Made by a program: the position numbers and the translations under genes
Shown here: positions 26,447-35,378 of the stretch, piece after piece
Position numbering within the stretch: position 1 is the first letter of the stretch
Layout of the letters: every line of letters starts with the position of its first letter
Assembly: GCA_024762655.1 (NCBI GenBank)
Contig: JANTHB010000011.1
Span: forward strand, 1-54,494
Direction: 5' to 3'
Source: Bacteroidales bacterium
GTDB taxonomy: Bacteria; Bacteroidota; Bacteroidia; Bacteroidales; VadinHA17
DNA: 54,494 nt
The notes under the pieces: model-generated
The model's input: the letters and a program-made list of their open reading frames with translations, nothing else
The model's database searches: none
What the model was told of the DNA's origin: nothing

Positions 26447-27457
26447 ATGTTTATCATTCACACCTATACCCAGGCTGTTATCCTTTTGATCATTACCATG
26501 CTCTGCTGGGGATCGTGGGCAAACACCCAGAAACTGGCTTCCCGGGAATGGCCCTTTCAGCTTTTTTACTGGGATTATGTTTTTGGTATTCTGCTTTTCT
26601 CGGTCGTTATGGCTTTTACCCTTGGAAGTATCGGCGGACACGGCAGGAGCTTTCTGACAGATCTCCGCCAGGCTGAAGGGCACGCAGTGATTTCGGCACT
26701 TACCGGAGGGGTGGTCTTCAATTTTGCCAATATCCTCCTGGTCCTTGCCATTGACATTGCCGGCATGGCCGTAGCGTTTCCCGTAGGCATAGGACTTGCT
26801 CTGGTTCTGGGAGTTGTTGTAAACTATCTGGCGGTTCCGTCAGGAAATCCGTGGTATCTTTTTGCCGGCGTATTTGGGGTGGTGGTGGCCATCTTTCTGG
26901 ATTCGTTTGCATACCGGCAGGTGCAGACAAAAGACGCCAATAAAACTTTCTGGAAAGGCCTTGTCATTTCTGTGCTGGCAGGGGTTGCCATGGGGTTCTT
27001 TTACCGCTTTGTAGCGGCTTCCATGTCTATGAATTTTGAGAATCCCCTGCCGGGGAAACTGACCCCTTATACGGCCATGTTCCTTTTTTCCGTCGGAGTA
27101 TTTCTTTCAAGTTTTCTTTGGAATACCATTGTCATGTACAAACCGTTATCAGGGAGTAAAACTACCTACAGAGCGTATTTCAGGAAAGGGACCCCAAGAC
27201 TGCATTTGATCGGTATCCTGGGAGGTAGCATCTGGGGCCTCGGCATGCTTTTCAGCATCATAGCCGCTGACAAAGCCAGTTACGCCATCTCCTACGGTCT
27301 GGGTCAGGGAGCTACCCTGGTATCCGCCATCTGGGGGGTCTTTATCTGGAAAGAATTTAAGGGCGCCCGGAATCCCGCTAAAATAAAGCTATGGCTCTCT
27401 TTCATGTTTTTATCATTTGTACTGGGACTTACCCTGATCATCATAGCTAAATTATAA
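26447..27457 (+). CDS. GRP/ureide-permease-like (DMT superfamily) transporter, likely for ribose or nucleoside
   Basis: A 336-residue inner-membrane protein with ten hydrophobic helices. The opening MLCWGSWANTQKLASREWPFQLFYWDYVFGILL and the VVFNFANILLVLAIDIAGMAVAFPVGIGLALVLGVVVNYL block match the glucose/ribose porter (GRP, RbsU-like) and ureide permease branch of the drug/metabolite transporter superfamily. A charged cytoplasmic loop follows helix 5. It is the first gene of an operon with ribokinase (3 bases downstream) and nucleoside hydrolase. Context therefore suggests uptake of ribose or ribonucleosides, but the sequence alone cannot fix the substrate. Confidence 0.8.
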   Translation: MFIIHTYTQAVILLIITMLCWGSWANTQKLASREWPFQLFYWDYVFGILLFSVVMAFTLGSIGGHGRSFLTDLRQAEGHAVISALTGGVVFNFANILLVLAIDIAGMAVAFPVGIGLALVLGVVVNYLAVPSGNPWYLFAGVFGVVVAIFLDSFAYRQVQTKDANKTFWKGLVISVLAGVAMGFFYRFVAASMSMNFENPLPGKLTPYTAMFLFSVGVFLSSFLWNTIVMYKPLSGSKTTYRAYFRKGTPRLHLIGILGGSIWGLGMLFSIIAADKASYAISYGLGQGATLVSAIWGVFIWKEFKGARNPAKIKLWLSFMFLSFVLGLTLIIIAKL

Positions 27458-27460
27458 GTT

Positions 27461-28396
27461 ATGAAAAACATTCTTGTAATAGGCAGCACAAATATTGATA
27501 TCATTGCACAGGTAGATCATTTGCCGGCCCCGGGTGAAACCGTCGGGGACGCTATCCTGTCGGAAGCTTTTGGCGGAAAAGGGGCCAACCAGGCCATTGC
27601 GGCTGCCCGCGCCGGCGGAAAGGTCACCTTCTTTACCTGCCTGGGAGACGATGACAAAGGACGGAGAGCCCTTCAAAACTTACAGGAAAATCATATCGAC
27701 ACCAGATACGTATATACGGTACAAGATCATTATACCGGGACAGCCCTGATCTTTGTGGACCGGAAAGGTGAAAATATTATTGCAGTCGCTCCGGAAGCCA
27801 ATCAATATTTAAGCAAGGAAAAAATGAATCCTTACCTTGACGTAATTAAAAATGCCGACCTTATCGTTATGCAGTTAGAGATCCCTTATGAAACCGTAAA
27901 ACATATTACAAAACTGGCTTCCTACAACGGGAAACAGATACTTCTGAATCCTGCCCCGGCACGGCAACTGGATGAGGAGGTGCTGAAATCCGTTAAATAT
28001 CTCATTTTAAATGAAACGGAAGCGGAAATGATTGCCGGCCGGCAAGTCTCCGAAGAATCCCTGCCTATTATCGGACAAAAACTGATAGAGAAAGGACCAG
28101 AAAATATTATTCTCACCCTGGGGAAAAAGGGAGCTTATATCTTCAACAACAAGCGTCGGACATTTGTAGATAGTTTTCCGGTCACTCCGGTGGACACCAC
28201 TGCTGCCGGCGACACTTTTTGCGGCGCATTTGCCACCCGCATCCTGGAGAAGAACGATCTGACCCGGGCTGCCCGGTTTGCCAACGCAGCTGCAGCAATT
28301 TCCGTAACCAGGCTGGGCGCACAGCCTTCCGTGCCTTCGTTGCCTGAAATTGAACGGTTTTTAATGAATCATAAAATCTCCGGTCATGAAAAATAA
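27461..28396 (+). CDS. rbsK: Ribokinase
   Basis: A 311-residue PfkB-family sugar kinase: ribose plus ATP to ribose 5-phosphate. The N-terminal signature is VIGSTNIDIIAQVDHLPAPGETV and GGKGANQAIAAARAGG (the ribose-binding GGKGANQA typical of RbsK). The C-terminal active-site signature is PVDTTAAGDTFCGAFA, with the catalytic base Asp in AAGDTF. LTLGKKGAY and the LNPAPARQL and LNETEAEMI segments are also family-typical. It starts 3 bases after the transporter and its last 11 bases overlap the nucleoside hydrolase gene, so the three are translated as one unit. Its likely role is to phosphorylate ribose freed by the downstream hydrolase. Confidence 0.92.
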   Translation: MKNILVIGSTNIDIIAQVDHLPAPGETVGDAILSEAFGGKGANQAIAAARAGGKVTFFTCLGDDDKGRRALQNLQENHIDTRYVYTVQDHYTGTALIFVDRKGENIIAVAPEANQYLSKEKMNPYLDVIKNADLIVMQLEIPYETVKHITKLASYNGKQILLNPAPARQLDEEVLKSVKYLILNETEAEMIAGRQVSEESLPIIGQKLIEKGPENIILTLGKKGAYIFNNKRRTFVDSFPVTPVDTTAAGDTFCGAFATRILEKNDLTRAARFANAAAAISVTRLGAQPSVPSLPEIERFLMNHKISGHEK

Positions 28397-29420
28397 ATAT
28401 GTATTACCGGTATGGTTATTGCTTTTTCTGCTGCCGTCCTGCCATACATCAGGCCCAGGAGAACAATACGCCCCACGCATCATCTTTGATACCGATATGG
28501 GTAACGATATCGACGACGCCCTGGCGCTGGCCATGTTAAATAACTATATGTCGGAAGGAAAACTTAAACTGATGGGGGTAATCCTGAGCAAAAAAAACCG
28601 TTATTCCGCCGAATATGTTGACATTCTGAATACCTGGTACGGTCATCCCGGTATTCCTTTGGGCATGACCCGTAAAAATAGGGGGCCGCAAGATCCGACC
28701 TATGCGAAAGCCATAGCGGAACTTAAAGAAAACGGGGAAAAGGTTTTTCAGGGATCCCTTACCGGGTACCGGAATATTCCGGACGGTGTAAGTCTTTACA
28801 GAAAGCTTCTCGCCGGATCCCCCGATACCTCGCTTATTGTTATCTGTGTGGGCTTTTCCACCAATCTTTCCGGTCTCTTAAACTCGGGGCCCGATGAATA
28901 TTCCACACAGAACGGAAAAGATCTGATCAGAAAAAAAGTAAAGTACCTCAGTATGATGGCTGCCAACTTTGACGGCTCCATTCAATACAGGGAATTCAAT
29001 GTTGTCAATGATTGTGAAGCTGCCGGGAATGTTTTCGACCACTGGCCTACCAGGATCATCATCAGCCCGTTTGAAGTTGGGATACAAGTGAAATATCCCG
29101 CCTCTTCCATTGAACATGATTTCGGGAAAGAGAAACACCATCCGTTGGCTGACGCTTATAAATCCTTTATGAAGATGCCTTACGACAGGCCCTGCTGGGA
29201 CCCTACATCCGTATTGTACGTCATGGAAAAAGACTCCGGATTTTTCAGCCTGTCCGGTCCGGGTATCGTCAGAACGGATACCGTTTGTGCTACTCACTTT
29301 GTGCCAGAAAAGGACGGCAAATGTCGATATCTGAAGACGGACAGTATCCAGGCAAAGAGAATAATCCACCGACTGGTAGAAGTTGTTACGACCGGTGAAA
29401 AAAGTCCGGTAAAAAATTAA
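28386..29420 (+). CDS. Nucleoside hydrolase lipoprotein (IunH family)
   Basis: A 344-residue protein that hydrolyses the N-glycosidic bond of ribonucleosides to base and ribose. The calcium-binding signature DTDMGNDIDDALALAMLNNY is near residue 38, and FEVGIQVKYPAS and PCWDPTSVLYVME match the family C-terminal metal and base-pocket regions. A lipobox LLPSC (Cys19) follows a hydrophobic signal, so it is anchored in an envelope membrane. Hydrolysis would therefore occur in the periplasm, with ribose entering by the first gene of the operon and phosphorylated by the second. The start overlaps rbsK by 11 bases. Confidence 0.9.
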   Translation: MKNKYVLPVWLLLFLLPSCHTSGPGEQYAPRIIFDTDMGNDIDDALALAMLNNYMSEGKLKLMGVILSKKNRYSAEYVDILNTWYGHPGIPLGMTRKNRGPQDPTYAKAIAELKENGEKVFQGSLTGYRNIPDGVSLYRKLLAGSPDTSLIVICVGFSTNLSGLLNSGPDEYSTQNGKDLIRKKVKYLSMMAANFDGSIQYREFNVVNDCEAAGNVFDHWPTRIIISPFEVGIQVKYPASSIEHDFGKEKHHPLADAYKSFMKMPYDRPCWDPTSVLYVMEKDSGFFSLSGPGIVRTDTVCATHFVPEKDGKCRYLKTDSIQAKRIIHRLVEVVTTGEKSPVKN

Positions 29421-29423
29421 ACT

Positions 29424-29447
29424 ACCTATGTAGGCGCCTACGTAGGT
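29424..29447. repeat. Second copy of the TACGTAGGCGCCTACGTA palindrome
   Basis: A 24-base near-perfect palindrome centred on GGCGCC with one mismatched pair; its core equals the perfect palindrome at 14806-14825. It starts 4 bases after the nucleoside hydrolase stop codon. Confidence 0.8.
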
Positions 29448-29494
29448 AAGATTTGCTGAACATCTTTCTTGTTCATTTGTCACCATTATAAAAG

Positions 29495-29520
29495 GCAGGG
29501 GCACAAAATTGTGCCCCTGC
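29495..29520. terminator. Strong bidirectional terminator hairpin
   Basis: GCAGGGGCACAA pairs with TTGTGCCCCTGC (12-bp perfect stem, 2-base AA loop) between the convergent 3' ends of the nucleoside hydrolase and tricorn-like genes. Only short A/T runs flank it, so it may be partly Rho-independent. Confidence 0.7.
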
Positions 29521-29591
29521 TTATGACTGTCTTATCCGCTGTTGCCTTTGCGAATGCATTGGCAGCGGAAGAGGACTTCTTCAATGTTCTG

Positions 29592-32500
29592 TTATTTTCC
29601 GCTTTTATCGGGAAACGGCGGTATGGGCGGAATTTTGTATTTGAAATTCTTCACTTCTTCCTTAATCACATCGATGGCTTTGTTCAACTGATCGTCAATC
29701 CCTTCATACTCCCTGACCGGGTCGTTTTCGATATAAATATCCGGTTCAACCCCATGACCTTCGATGATCCAGCCACTGCCATTGGCCGCAAAGGGAGCAT
29801 AAGAAGGAGTGATCAGCGAACCCCCGTCAATCAGGGGAATAGAACCGCTGTATCCCACGACGCCTCCCCAGGAACGGGTGCCTATCAGTTTCCCGAGTTT
29901 ATGATACTTAAAACGATAAGGAAAGAGGTCTCCGTCCGAAGCGGAATACTTATCCAGCAAAGCAACTTTCGGACCGATAAATGTACCGACAGGGTTCACA
30001 TCCCCTTTCTTTTCGCCTGCATGCATGGTCACATAGGTAATGGTACGAAGCAGTCGTTCCATAATCATGGGAGATACATTCCCGCCTCCGTTACCCCGTA
30101 CATCGAGGATCAGGCCTTTCTTCAGCAACTGTGGATAATAATGCTTCACAAATTCATTCAACCCTTCCGGTCCCATATCCGGGATATGGATATACCCCAC
30201 CTCTCCGTTGGTGGCTTCGCTGACCTTTTTGATATTGTTTTCCACCCAATCATAATAATACAACTGGGACTCGTCAGCAACAGGAACTACCAGAACCTTC
30301 CGGCTTCCTGCCATATCCGGCTTGCTGTTCACCGTCAGTTCGACGGTTTTACCGGCTTTCCCAATCAACAGATCAAAGATATTATTCACTTTGTTGACCG
30401 GATGTCCGTCCACGGCAAGGATATAATCTCCCTCTTTCACATTCACGCCCAGTTCGGTCAGGGGAGAGCGCAGGGACTTGTTCCAGTTGGCTCCTTTCAG
30501 TATATGATCCACCCGGAAGTATCCGCTTTCCGCACGTGAGAATCTTGCGCCCAGTAAACCCATTTGAATCCGTTGCGGCATAGGACGTTCGCCGTTGATG
30601 ACATACGAGTGGCCGATACTCAACTCTCCGACCATTTCCCCGATAATATAGGTCAGATCGGAACGGTGGTTTACATAAGGTACCAGCACGGCATATTTAT
30701 CATGGATAGCTTTCCAGTCCAGTCCGTGCATGTTGGGCGCATAGAAAAAGTCACGCATCTGCCTCCAGCTTTCTTCAAACATCTGCGTCCATTCCTGATG
30801 GTGATCAACCAGCACTTTCATATTGGAAAGATCCGCCGGTTTAGTCAGTTGTATCTTCGAAGAAGGCAGGGGTATAACCTGATACTTGCTTCCCTGACGC
30901 ACCAGCATCTTTTTATGATTGGATGAGATCACATAACTGAATATGCCGGAGGATAACTCCGTCTCCTTTTTCTTTTTCAGGTCATACATCCTGAAGGACG
31001 GGCTTCCGCCCATAGAAGAAGCACGTACAAAGTACACCTTGTTGTCCACACAGGAGAGATTAAAATAATTGGAAGGTTTCACCGGCAACCCAATGACCCG
31101 GTCCTGGATCCCCTCCAGATCGATCGTAAGCTGGTTGGCATTCCCCGTTTCTTTTTTGCCGGATTCTTTCTTTCCTTTCTTTTCCTTCCCTTTCTTATCA
31201 GACGAAGAAGCGCTCTTATTTTCCGAGACTTTCACCACATCATTTTCCGGAGCAAAAGGAGACGGGGTATTTTTGGCCAGCGCGATCAGATAGATCCGGT
31301 TCATATCCTCGTAGGCATAATCCCATTCCACCTGGCTATACATCGGATGAAAATCCCTGGCAGAGGTAAATACGATATATTTTCCGTCGCTGCTGAAAGT
31401 AGGATTCCCGGACTCATACCAGGCATCCGTCAGCTCGTAGGATTTCTGTGATTCCAGGCTGTAAAGCCGGATCTTCGTCATTCCTTTTTCCGCCTTGGTG
31501 TAAGTGATCCATTTACTGTCGGGTGACCAGTCATAGCTAAACCAGGGCGCCTCATCCGACTGATCCACCTGTACCACTTTCTTTGTGTCAATATCTACAT
31601 AATTCAGGGTCTGCCTTTTGTCATTAAACAGGATTTTCCTGCTGTCGGGCGACCAGGCCAGATCGAAAATATAGGTTTTCAGCCCGGAAGTGATCTGTAC
31701 CGGGCCTTCGGAACCATTCTGCTTTTGGATGTAGATCTGAAACTCTCCGCTGCGGTCCGAGATATAAGCAATGTACTTCCCATCGGGCGACCAGTAGGCA
31801 TCACGGTCATTGGCATAAGACGATTCCGTATAATTCACCGTAATGCCGTGTTCCGACGGTACGGAAAAAACATCTCCGCGAGCCCCGAAAAGAATGCGCT
31901 TACCCTCCGGGGAAAGATCCATGGAGGAAATCTTTTTTGATGCATCTTCCCACTGTGCCCGGCTCCACTTCTCGTCATTGGCTATTTGCACATGAATTCT
32001 GGTAATATTGTCGGTATGTATATTAAACTTATACAGGTATCCGCCCCGCTCAAAAACGATATAATCTTTTCCGAAGCCGGGAAATTTGATGTCATAATCC
32101 GTAAAATGGGTCAGCTTCTTTTCCTGTTTGGTGGTGAGATCATAGGAAAAGAGGTTCATGGTCCGGTCCCGGTCGGAGAGAAAATAGATCTTATTCCCTA
32201 TCCACATAGGGAAAATATCCTGGTTTATATTATTCGTGATCTTTTCCACCTTTTTAGTTTCCAGATCCACGATCCGGATATCATCGGCCATCCCGCCTTT
32301 GTAATATTTCCAGGTACGGAACTCCCTGAACACCCAGTTAAAAGCCAGTTTCTTTCCATCAGGAGAGTAGGAGCAGAAACCTCCTTTGGATATGGGCAGT
32401 TCTTTAGAGAGCCCTCCTTCGACAGGCACAAGAAACAACTGTCCCACAAAAGAGTTGAAAGAGTATCTCCGGGAACGGTAAACAATATATTTGCTGTCGG

Positions 32501-32885
32501 GGGTCCACCCCATTACAATGTTGTTGGGTCCCATGCGATCGCCTATATCATCACGCCCCAGGGTGGCCGTATAGGTCAGACGTTTGGGGACTCCGCCGGT
32601 GGAAGGGATTAAAAAGACTTCCGTATTGCCGTCATACTGACCGGTAAAGGCAATATATTTTCCATCCGGGGAAAAATGCGGGAAAGACTCATATCCCTTG
32701 TTGGTAGTGATTCGTCTGGCCACGCCTCCTTCGGCGCTGACCAGATACAGATCTCCGGCATAAACAAATACAACCTGATTGCCGTGAATATCAGGAAACC
32801 TCAGTAACCGGGCATCATCGGCACGTACCTGAAGCTGCAGACACAACAAGCCTGCAAAAATAAACCAAAATATTTTTTTAAACAT
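29592..32885 (-). CDS. Tricorn-like S41 family protease, exported
   Basis: A 1097-residue protein. The start at 32885 gives a standard signal peptide (MFKKIFWFIFAGLLCLQLQVRA); the ATG at 32909 would add eight residues ahead of it. Two beta-propellers fill residues about 25-540, with repeated PD40 motifs (FSPDGKYIAFTG, WSPDGKYIAYISD, WSPDSRKILFND, FSSDGKYIVFTS). A C1 helical region, then a PDZ domain (LTELGVNVKEGDYILAVDG) and the S41 catalytic core follow: GLILDVRGNGGGNV, and YSASDGDLFPYRFK with the nucleophilic Ser. This order (propellers, PDZ, S41) is that of Tricorn peptidase, which trims peptides. A Lys/Ser-rich linker (SSSDKKGKEKKGKKESGKK) in the middle is an unusual insertion. The protein is likely periplasmic. 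Confidence 0.9.
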   Translation of the reverse strand: MFKKIFWFIFAGLLCLQLQVRADDARLLRFPDIHGNQVVFVYAGDLYLVSAEGGVARRITTNKGYESFPHFSPDGKYIAFTGQYDGNTEVFLIPSTGGVPKRLTYTATLGRDDIGDRMGPNNIVMGWTPDSKYIVYRSRRYSFNSFVGQLFLVPVEGGLSKELPISKGGFCSYSPDGKKLAFNWVFREFRTWKYYKGGMADDIRIVDLETKKVEKITNNINQDIFPMWIGNKIYFLSDRDRTMNLFSYDLTTKQEKKLTHFTDYDIKFPGFGKDYIVFERGGYLYKFNIHTDNITRIHVQIANDEKWSRAQWEDASKKISSMDLSPEGKRILFGARGDVFSVPSEHGITVNYTESSYANDRDAYWSPDGKYIAYISDRSGEFQIYIQKQNGSEGPVQITSGLKTYIFDLAWSPDSRKILFNDKRQTLNYVDIDTKKVVQVDQSDEAPWFSYDWSPDSKWITYTKAEKGMTKIRLYSLESQKSYELTDAWYESGNPTFSSDGKYIVFTSARDFHPMYSQVEWDYAYEDMNRIYLIALAKNTPSPFAPENDVVKVSENKSASSSDKKGKEKKGKKESGKKETGNANQLTIDLEGIQDRVIGLPVKPSNYFNLSCVDNKVYFVRASSMGGSPSFRMYDLKKKKETELSSGIFSYVISSNHKKMLVRQGSKYQVIPLPSSKIQLTKPADLSNMKVLVDHHQEWTQMFEESWRQMRDFFYAPNMHGLDWKAIHDKYAVLVPYVNHRSDLTYIIGEMVGELSIGHSYVINGERPMPQRIQMGLLGARFSRAESGYFRVDHILKGANWNKSLRSPLTELGVNVKEGDYILAVDGHPVNKVNNIFDLLIGKAGKTVELTVNSKPDMAGSRKVLVVPVADESQLYYYDWVENNIKKVSEATNGEVGYIHIPDMGPEGLNEFVKHYYPQLLKKGLILDVRGNGGGNVSPMIMERLLRTITYVTMHAGEKKGDVNPVGTFIGPKVALLDKYSASDGDLFPYRFKYHKLGKLIGTRSWGGVVGYSGSIPLIDGGSLITPSYAPFAANGSGWIIEGHGVEPDIYIENDPVREYEGIDDQLNKAIDVIKEEVKNFKYKIPPIPPFPDKSGK

Positions 32886-32926
32886 ATCCTTATATATTAA
32901 GTGAAACATACTATAACATTACATGC

Positions 32927-32953
32927 AAAAATATACAAAGTTTGTATATTTTT
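32927..32953. promoter_or_regulatory. Perfect inverted repeat (13-bp arms, 1-base spacer) upstream of the tricorn-like gene
   Basis: AAAAATATACAAA-G-TTTGTATATTTTT lies 41 bases before the chosen start on the minus strand. The arms are perfectly complementary. It is a good operator or promoter-region candidate. Confidence 0.45.
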
Positions 32954-33030
32954 AACATGCTGAAAAACACTCTGAATATTTTCCGGACGGTTTTTTCCCC
33001 GGGATTCTATACAAATCCCCAAATCAACCA

Positions 33031-33399
33031 TTATTCTCCCAGCAGTTTCTTAACCGCCCGGATGATTTCATCTTTCTTAAAAGGTTTCTGAAATATTACT
33101 TCTGCCCCCAGCAGTTGGGCCGAATGAAGATATTCCCGGGAATCAACTCTTCCCCCTCCTGAAATGGCAATTACTTTCAGATCGGGGTTCTCTCCTTTCA
33201 GATTCATGATTGTCTCCAATCCTTCTTTCTCGGGCATGACAATATCCGTAATGATCAGATCGGCTCCGTTTTTATGATACAACTCTATCCCTTCCACCCC
33301 GTTGGTTGCCATATCCACTTCATATCCCTCTTTTTCCAGCATCTTTTTTAACATCAGCAGGATATAGGGCTCATCATCGATAACAATAATTCTTTGCAT
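33031..33399 (-). CDS. Stand-alone receiver domain response regulator (CheY-like)
   Basis: A 122-residue single-domain receiver. The acidic pocket is Asp8-Asp9 (VIDDEP), phospho-acceptor Asp52 in LIITDIVMP, switch Ser80 in AISGGG and Lys105 in FQKPFKK. There is no output domain, so it must act by binding another protein or as a phosphorelay shuttle. It starts 3 bases after the hybrid kinase's end and is the last gene of a methyltransferase-kinase-receiver operon. The probable phosphodonor is the neighbouring kinase. Confidence 0.92.
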   Translation of the reverse strand: MQRIIVIDDEPYILLMLKKMLEKEGYEVDMATNGVEGIELYHKNGADLIITDIVMPEKEGLETIMNLKGENPDLKVIAISGGGRVDSREYLHSAQLLGAEVIFQKPFKKDEIIRAVKKLLGE

Positions 33400-33402
33400 G
33401 AT

Positions 33403-35373
33403 TTAATTATTTTTATTCTTTTCATCCAGTACCTTTCGTATAACCTTACTGAACTCGCTTATCTTCAACGGTTTCAGTAACAACTCATCGATTTTGTAAT
33501 CTTCGATGATCTTTTCATTGATTGATTCTTTTGCGCCGGTAATAACGATCACTTTCAGCTTGGGATTTAATTGTCTGAACTTGGCAGCCAGGTTGGTCCC
33601 CAGCAATCCCGGCATTACCTGGTCTGTAACCAGCAGGTCGTACTCATCGGGATGCGCTTTAAATTCCTGGAAGGCTCTGTTTCCGTCTGTTCGGATCGTA
33701 ACCGAATAACCCAGGCTCTCGAGCATTTTTTTTCCGATAAAAGTAACTTCTTCCTCATCATCCACAAACATGATGTGCTCCATCCCTGTTTTCAGGAATT
33801 CTTCGGATATCTCTGTCTCTTTGGCATCGCTGAAGCGGGGCAGGAAAATATCAAAAGTAGTCCCTTTGCCCGGCGTACTCTCCACGGTAATAGCTCCTCT
33901 GTAACTGTTAATAATTCCATGCACCACAGCCAGACCCAATCCTGAACCGACCCCCACTTCTTTTTTTGTAAAAAAAGGTTCGAAAATTCTCTGCATCGTT
34001 TGCTTGTCCATCCCAATGCCCGTATCTGTTACCGTAATATTGGCATAGACCCCGGGGCTGATATTATTCAGTTTTTTCACCTGTCTGGCATCCAGTTCTA
34101 CTTCTTTCAGGCCGATAAAAAGATCCCCCCCGTCCGGTGTCAAGGCATGGGCAGCATTGGTACACAAGTTCATCAACACCTGATGTATCTGTGTAGCATC
34201 CACCAGCACACTGCCGCATCCTTCTTTCAGATTTGTTTTGATCATGATATTCCTGGGCAGCGAGGCCCGCACCAGGTTCAGCACCTCTTCGATAATTGCT
34301 TTCAGATCGGACGGTTTTTTCTCCACATCCATCTGGCGGCTGAAGGTAAGGATCTGCTGTACCAGGTCTTTGGCACGTATGGCAGCATGATTGATCTGTT
34401 CGATATCAAAGCGTAAGGTGTTGTCTTCCTCAATTTCTTCCAGGGCCATCTCCGTATACCCAAGAATAGGTGTAAGGATATTGTTGAAATCATGAGCTAT
34501 TCCTCCGGCCAGGGTCCCTATGGTTTCCATTTTCTGCAATTGCATCAGCTGGGCTTCCAGTTTGGTCCTCTCCTTTTCATATTGTTTTCTCAGCTCTATC
34601 TCTTTTTTAAGTTCAACATTGGTCTCGAGAAGTTGTTGCGTCCTTTCCTGTACCTTCTGTTCAAGGATATCATTGGCTGCCTTCACTTTATTCCTCTCAA
34701 TCTCCAGCAGTTTTCTCATAAAAAAGTCCCGGCGGTTGGTACGGTCCAGAAAGTAACATATCAACATGCCGATTACGTTGGCTGAAACAAAAAAGAAGTT
34801 ATTATTGATCAATGCGACCGTTGGTGTGTGAGCAAAACCTATGGCTACAATCTCATAGGTTAGCACGATAGACCACCCTGCAATGGTGGCCGAGACGATT
34901 CTTAATCGGATAAAGGTATAACCGATCATAAATATTAACATCAGACCGGCATAATAAGTATACAGACCTATCTTCGACACATAAAATATCATGAGAATAA
35001 TACCGAACCCCGTCAGGTACATCCCTATTCCCACAAGCGTCTGAACATATTTTCTGAACCCTGGACGATAAGAGAGGATCAGTAACAGAACCAGCACAGG
35101 AATGACAAATGCAAAACGGATCAGCCACAATTGTGCCTGAAACTGTTTTGCAACGGCAACGTCAAGCCCGGCAAAAATAGCATAAAAGAAAATGGCAAGA
35201 ACCAGCGTAATCCGGATAGCACCTATAGATTCGGAAAAATAAAAGTCCCTGTATTCTTCCTCCAGATAAGCCTGATCATCAACAAAATGCAAAGTAAAAG
35301 GATGAAGCTTCATCCCGATATCAGAAGCTCCATCCTTTGCAAATTTCAATTTCCCCTTACGCTGAAATAACAT
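33403..35373 (-). CDS. Membrane-bound hybrid sensor histidine kinase with C-terminal receiver
   Basis: A 656-residue protein. Residues about 51-208 form six hydrophobic helices. A long coiled coil follows (215-282: EIERNKVKAANDILEQKVQERTQQ...), then HisKA with His294 in GGIAHDFNNILTP. The HATPase has N402 in NLCTNAAHAL, DTGIGM at 450-455 and GSGLGLAVVHG at 477-487. The receiver at 533-650 has the acidic pair in FVDDEE, Asp584 in LVTDQVMPG and Lys634. The GGIAHDFNN type is common in orphan and hybrid kinases. The six-helix membrane part has no extracytoplasmic PAS or Cache domain, so a lipophilic or membrane signal is plausible. It starts 5 bases after the methyltransferase stop and is followed 3 bases later by the receiver gene. 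It resembles PhcS in context only. Confidence 0.9.
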   Translation of the reverse strand: MLFQRKGKLKFAKDGASDIGMKLHPFTLHFVDDQAYLEEEYRDFYFSESIGAIRITLVLAIFFYAIFAGLDVAVAKQFQAQLWLIRFAFVIPVLVLLLILSYRPGFRKYVQTLVGIGMYLTGFGIILMIFYVSKIGLYTYYAGLMLIFMIGYTFIRLRIVSATIAGWSIVLTYEIVAIGFAHTPTVALINNNFFFVSANVIGMLICYFLDRTNRRDFFMRKLLEIERNKVKAANDILEQKVQERTQQLLETNVELKKEIELRKQYEKERTKLEAQLMQLQKMETIGTLAGGIAHDFNNILTPILGYTEMALEEIEEDNTLRFDIEQINHAAIRAKDLVQQILTFSRQMDVEKKPSDLKAIIEEVLNLVRASLPRNIMIKTNLKEGCGSVLVDATQIHQVLMNLCTNAAHALTPDGGDLFIGLKEVELDARQVKKLNNISPGVYANITVTDTGIGMDKQTMQRIFEPFFTKKEVGVGSGLGLAVVHGIINSYRGAITVESTPGKGTTFDIFLPRFSDAKETEISEEFLKTGMEHIMFVDDEEEVTFIGKKMLESLGYSVTIRTDGNRAFQEFKAHPDEYDLLVTDQVMPGLLGTNLAAKFRQLNPKLKVIVITGAKESINEKIIEDYKIDELLLKPLKISEFSKVIRKVLDEKNKNN

Positions 35374-35378
35374 TCATT

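Noticed and set aside
29469-30539. Plus-strand open frame of 356 codons
   Set aside because: It overlaps the tricorn-like S41 protease on the other strand and its translation has no family features.
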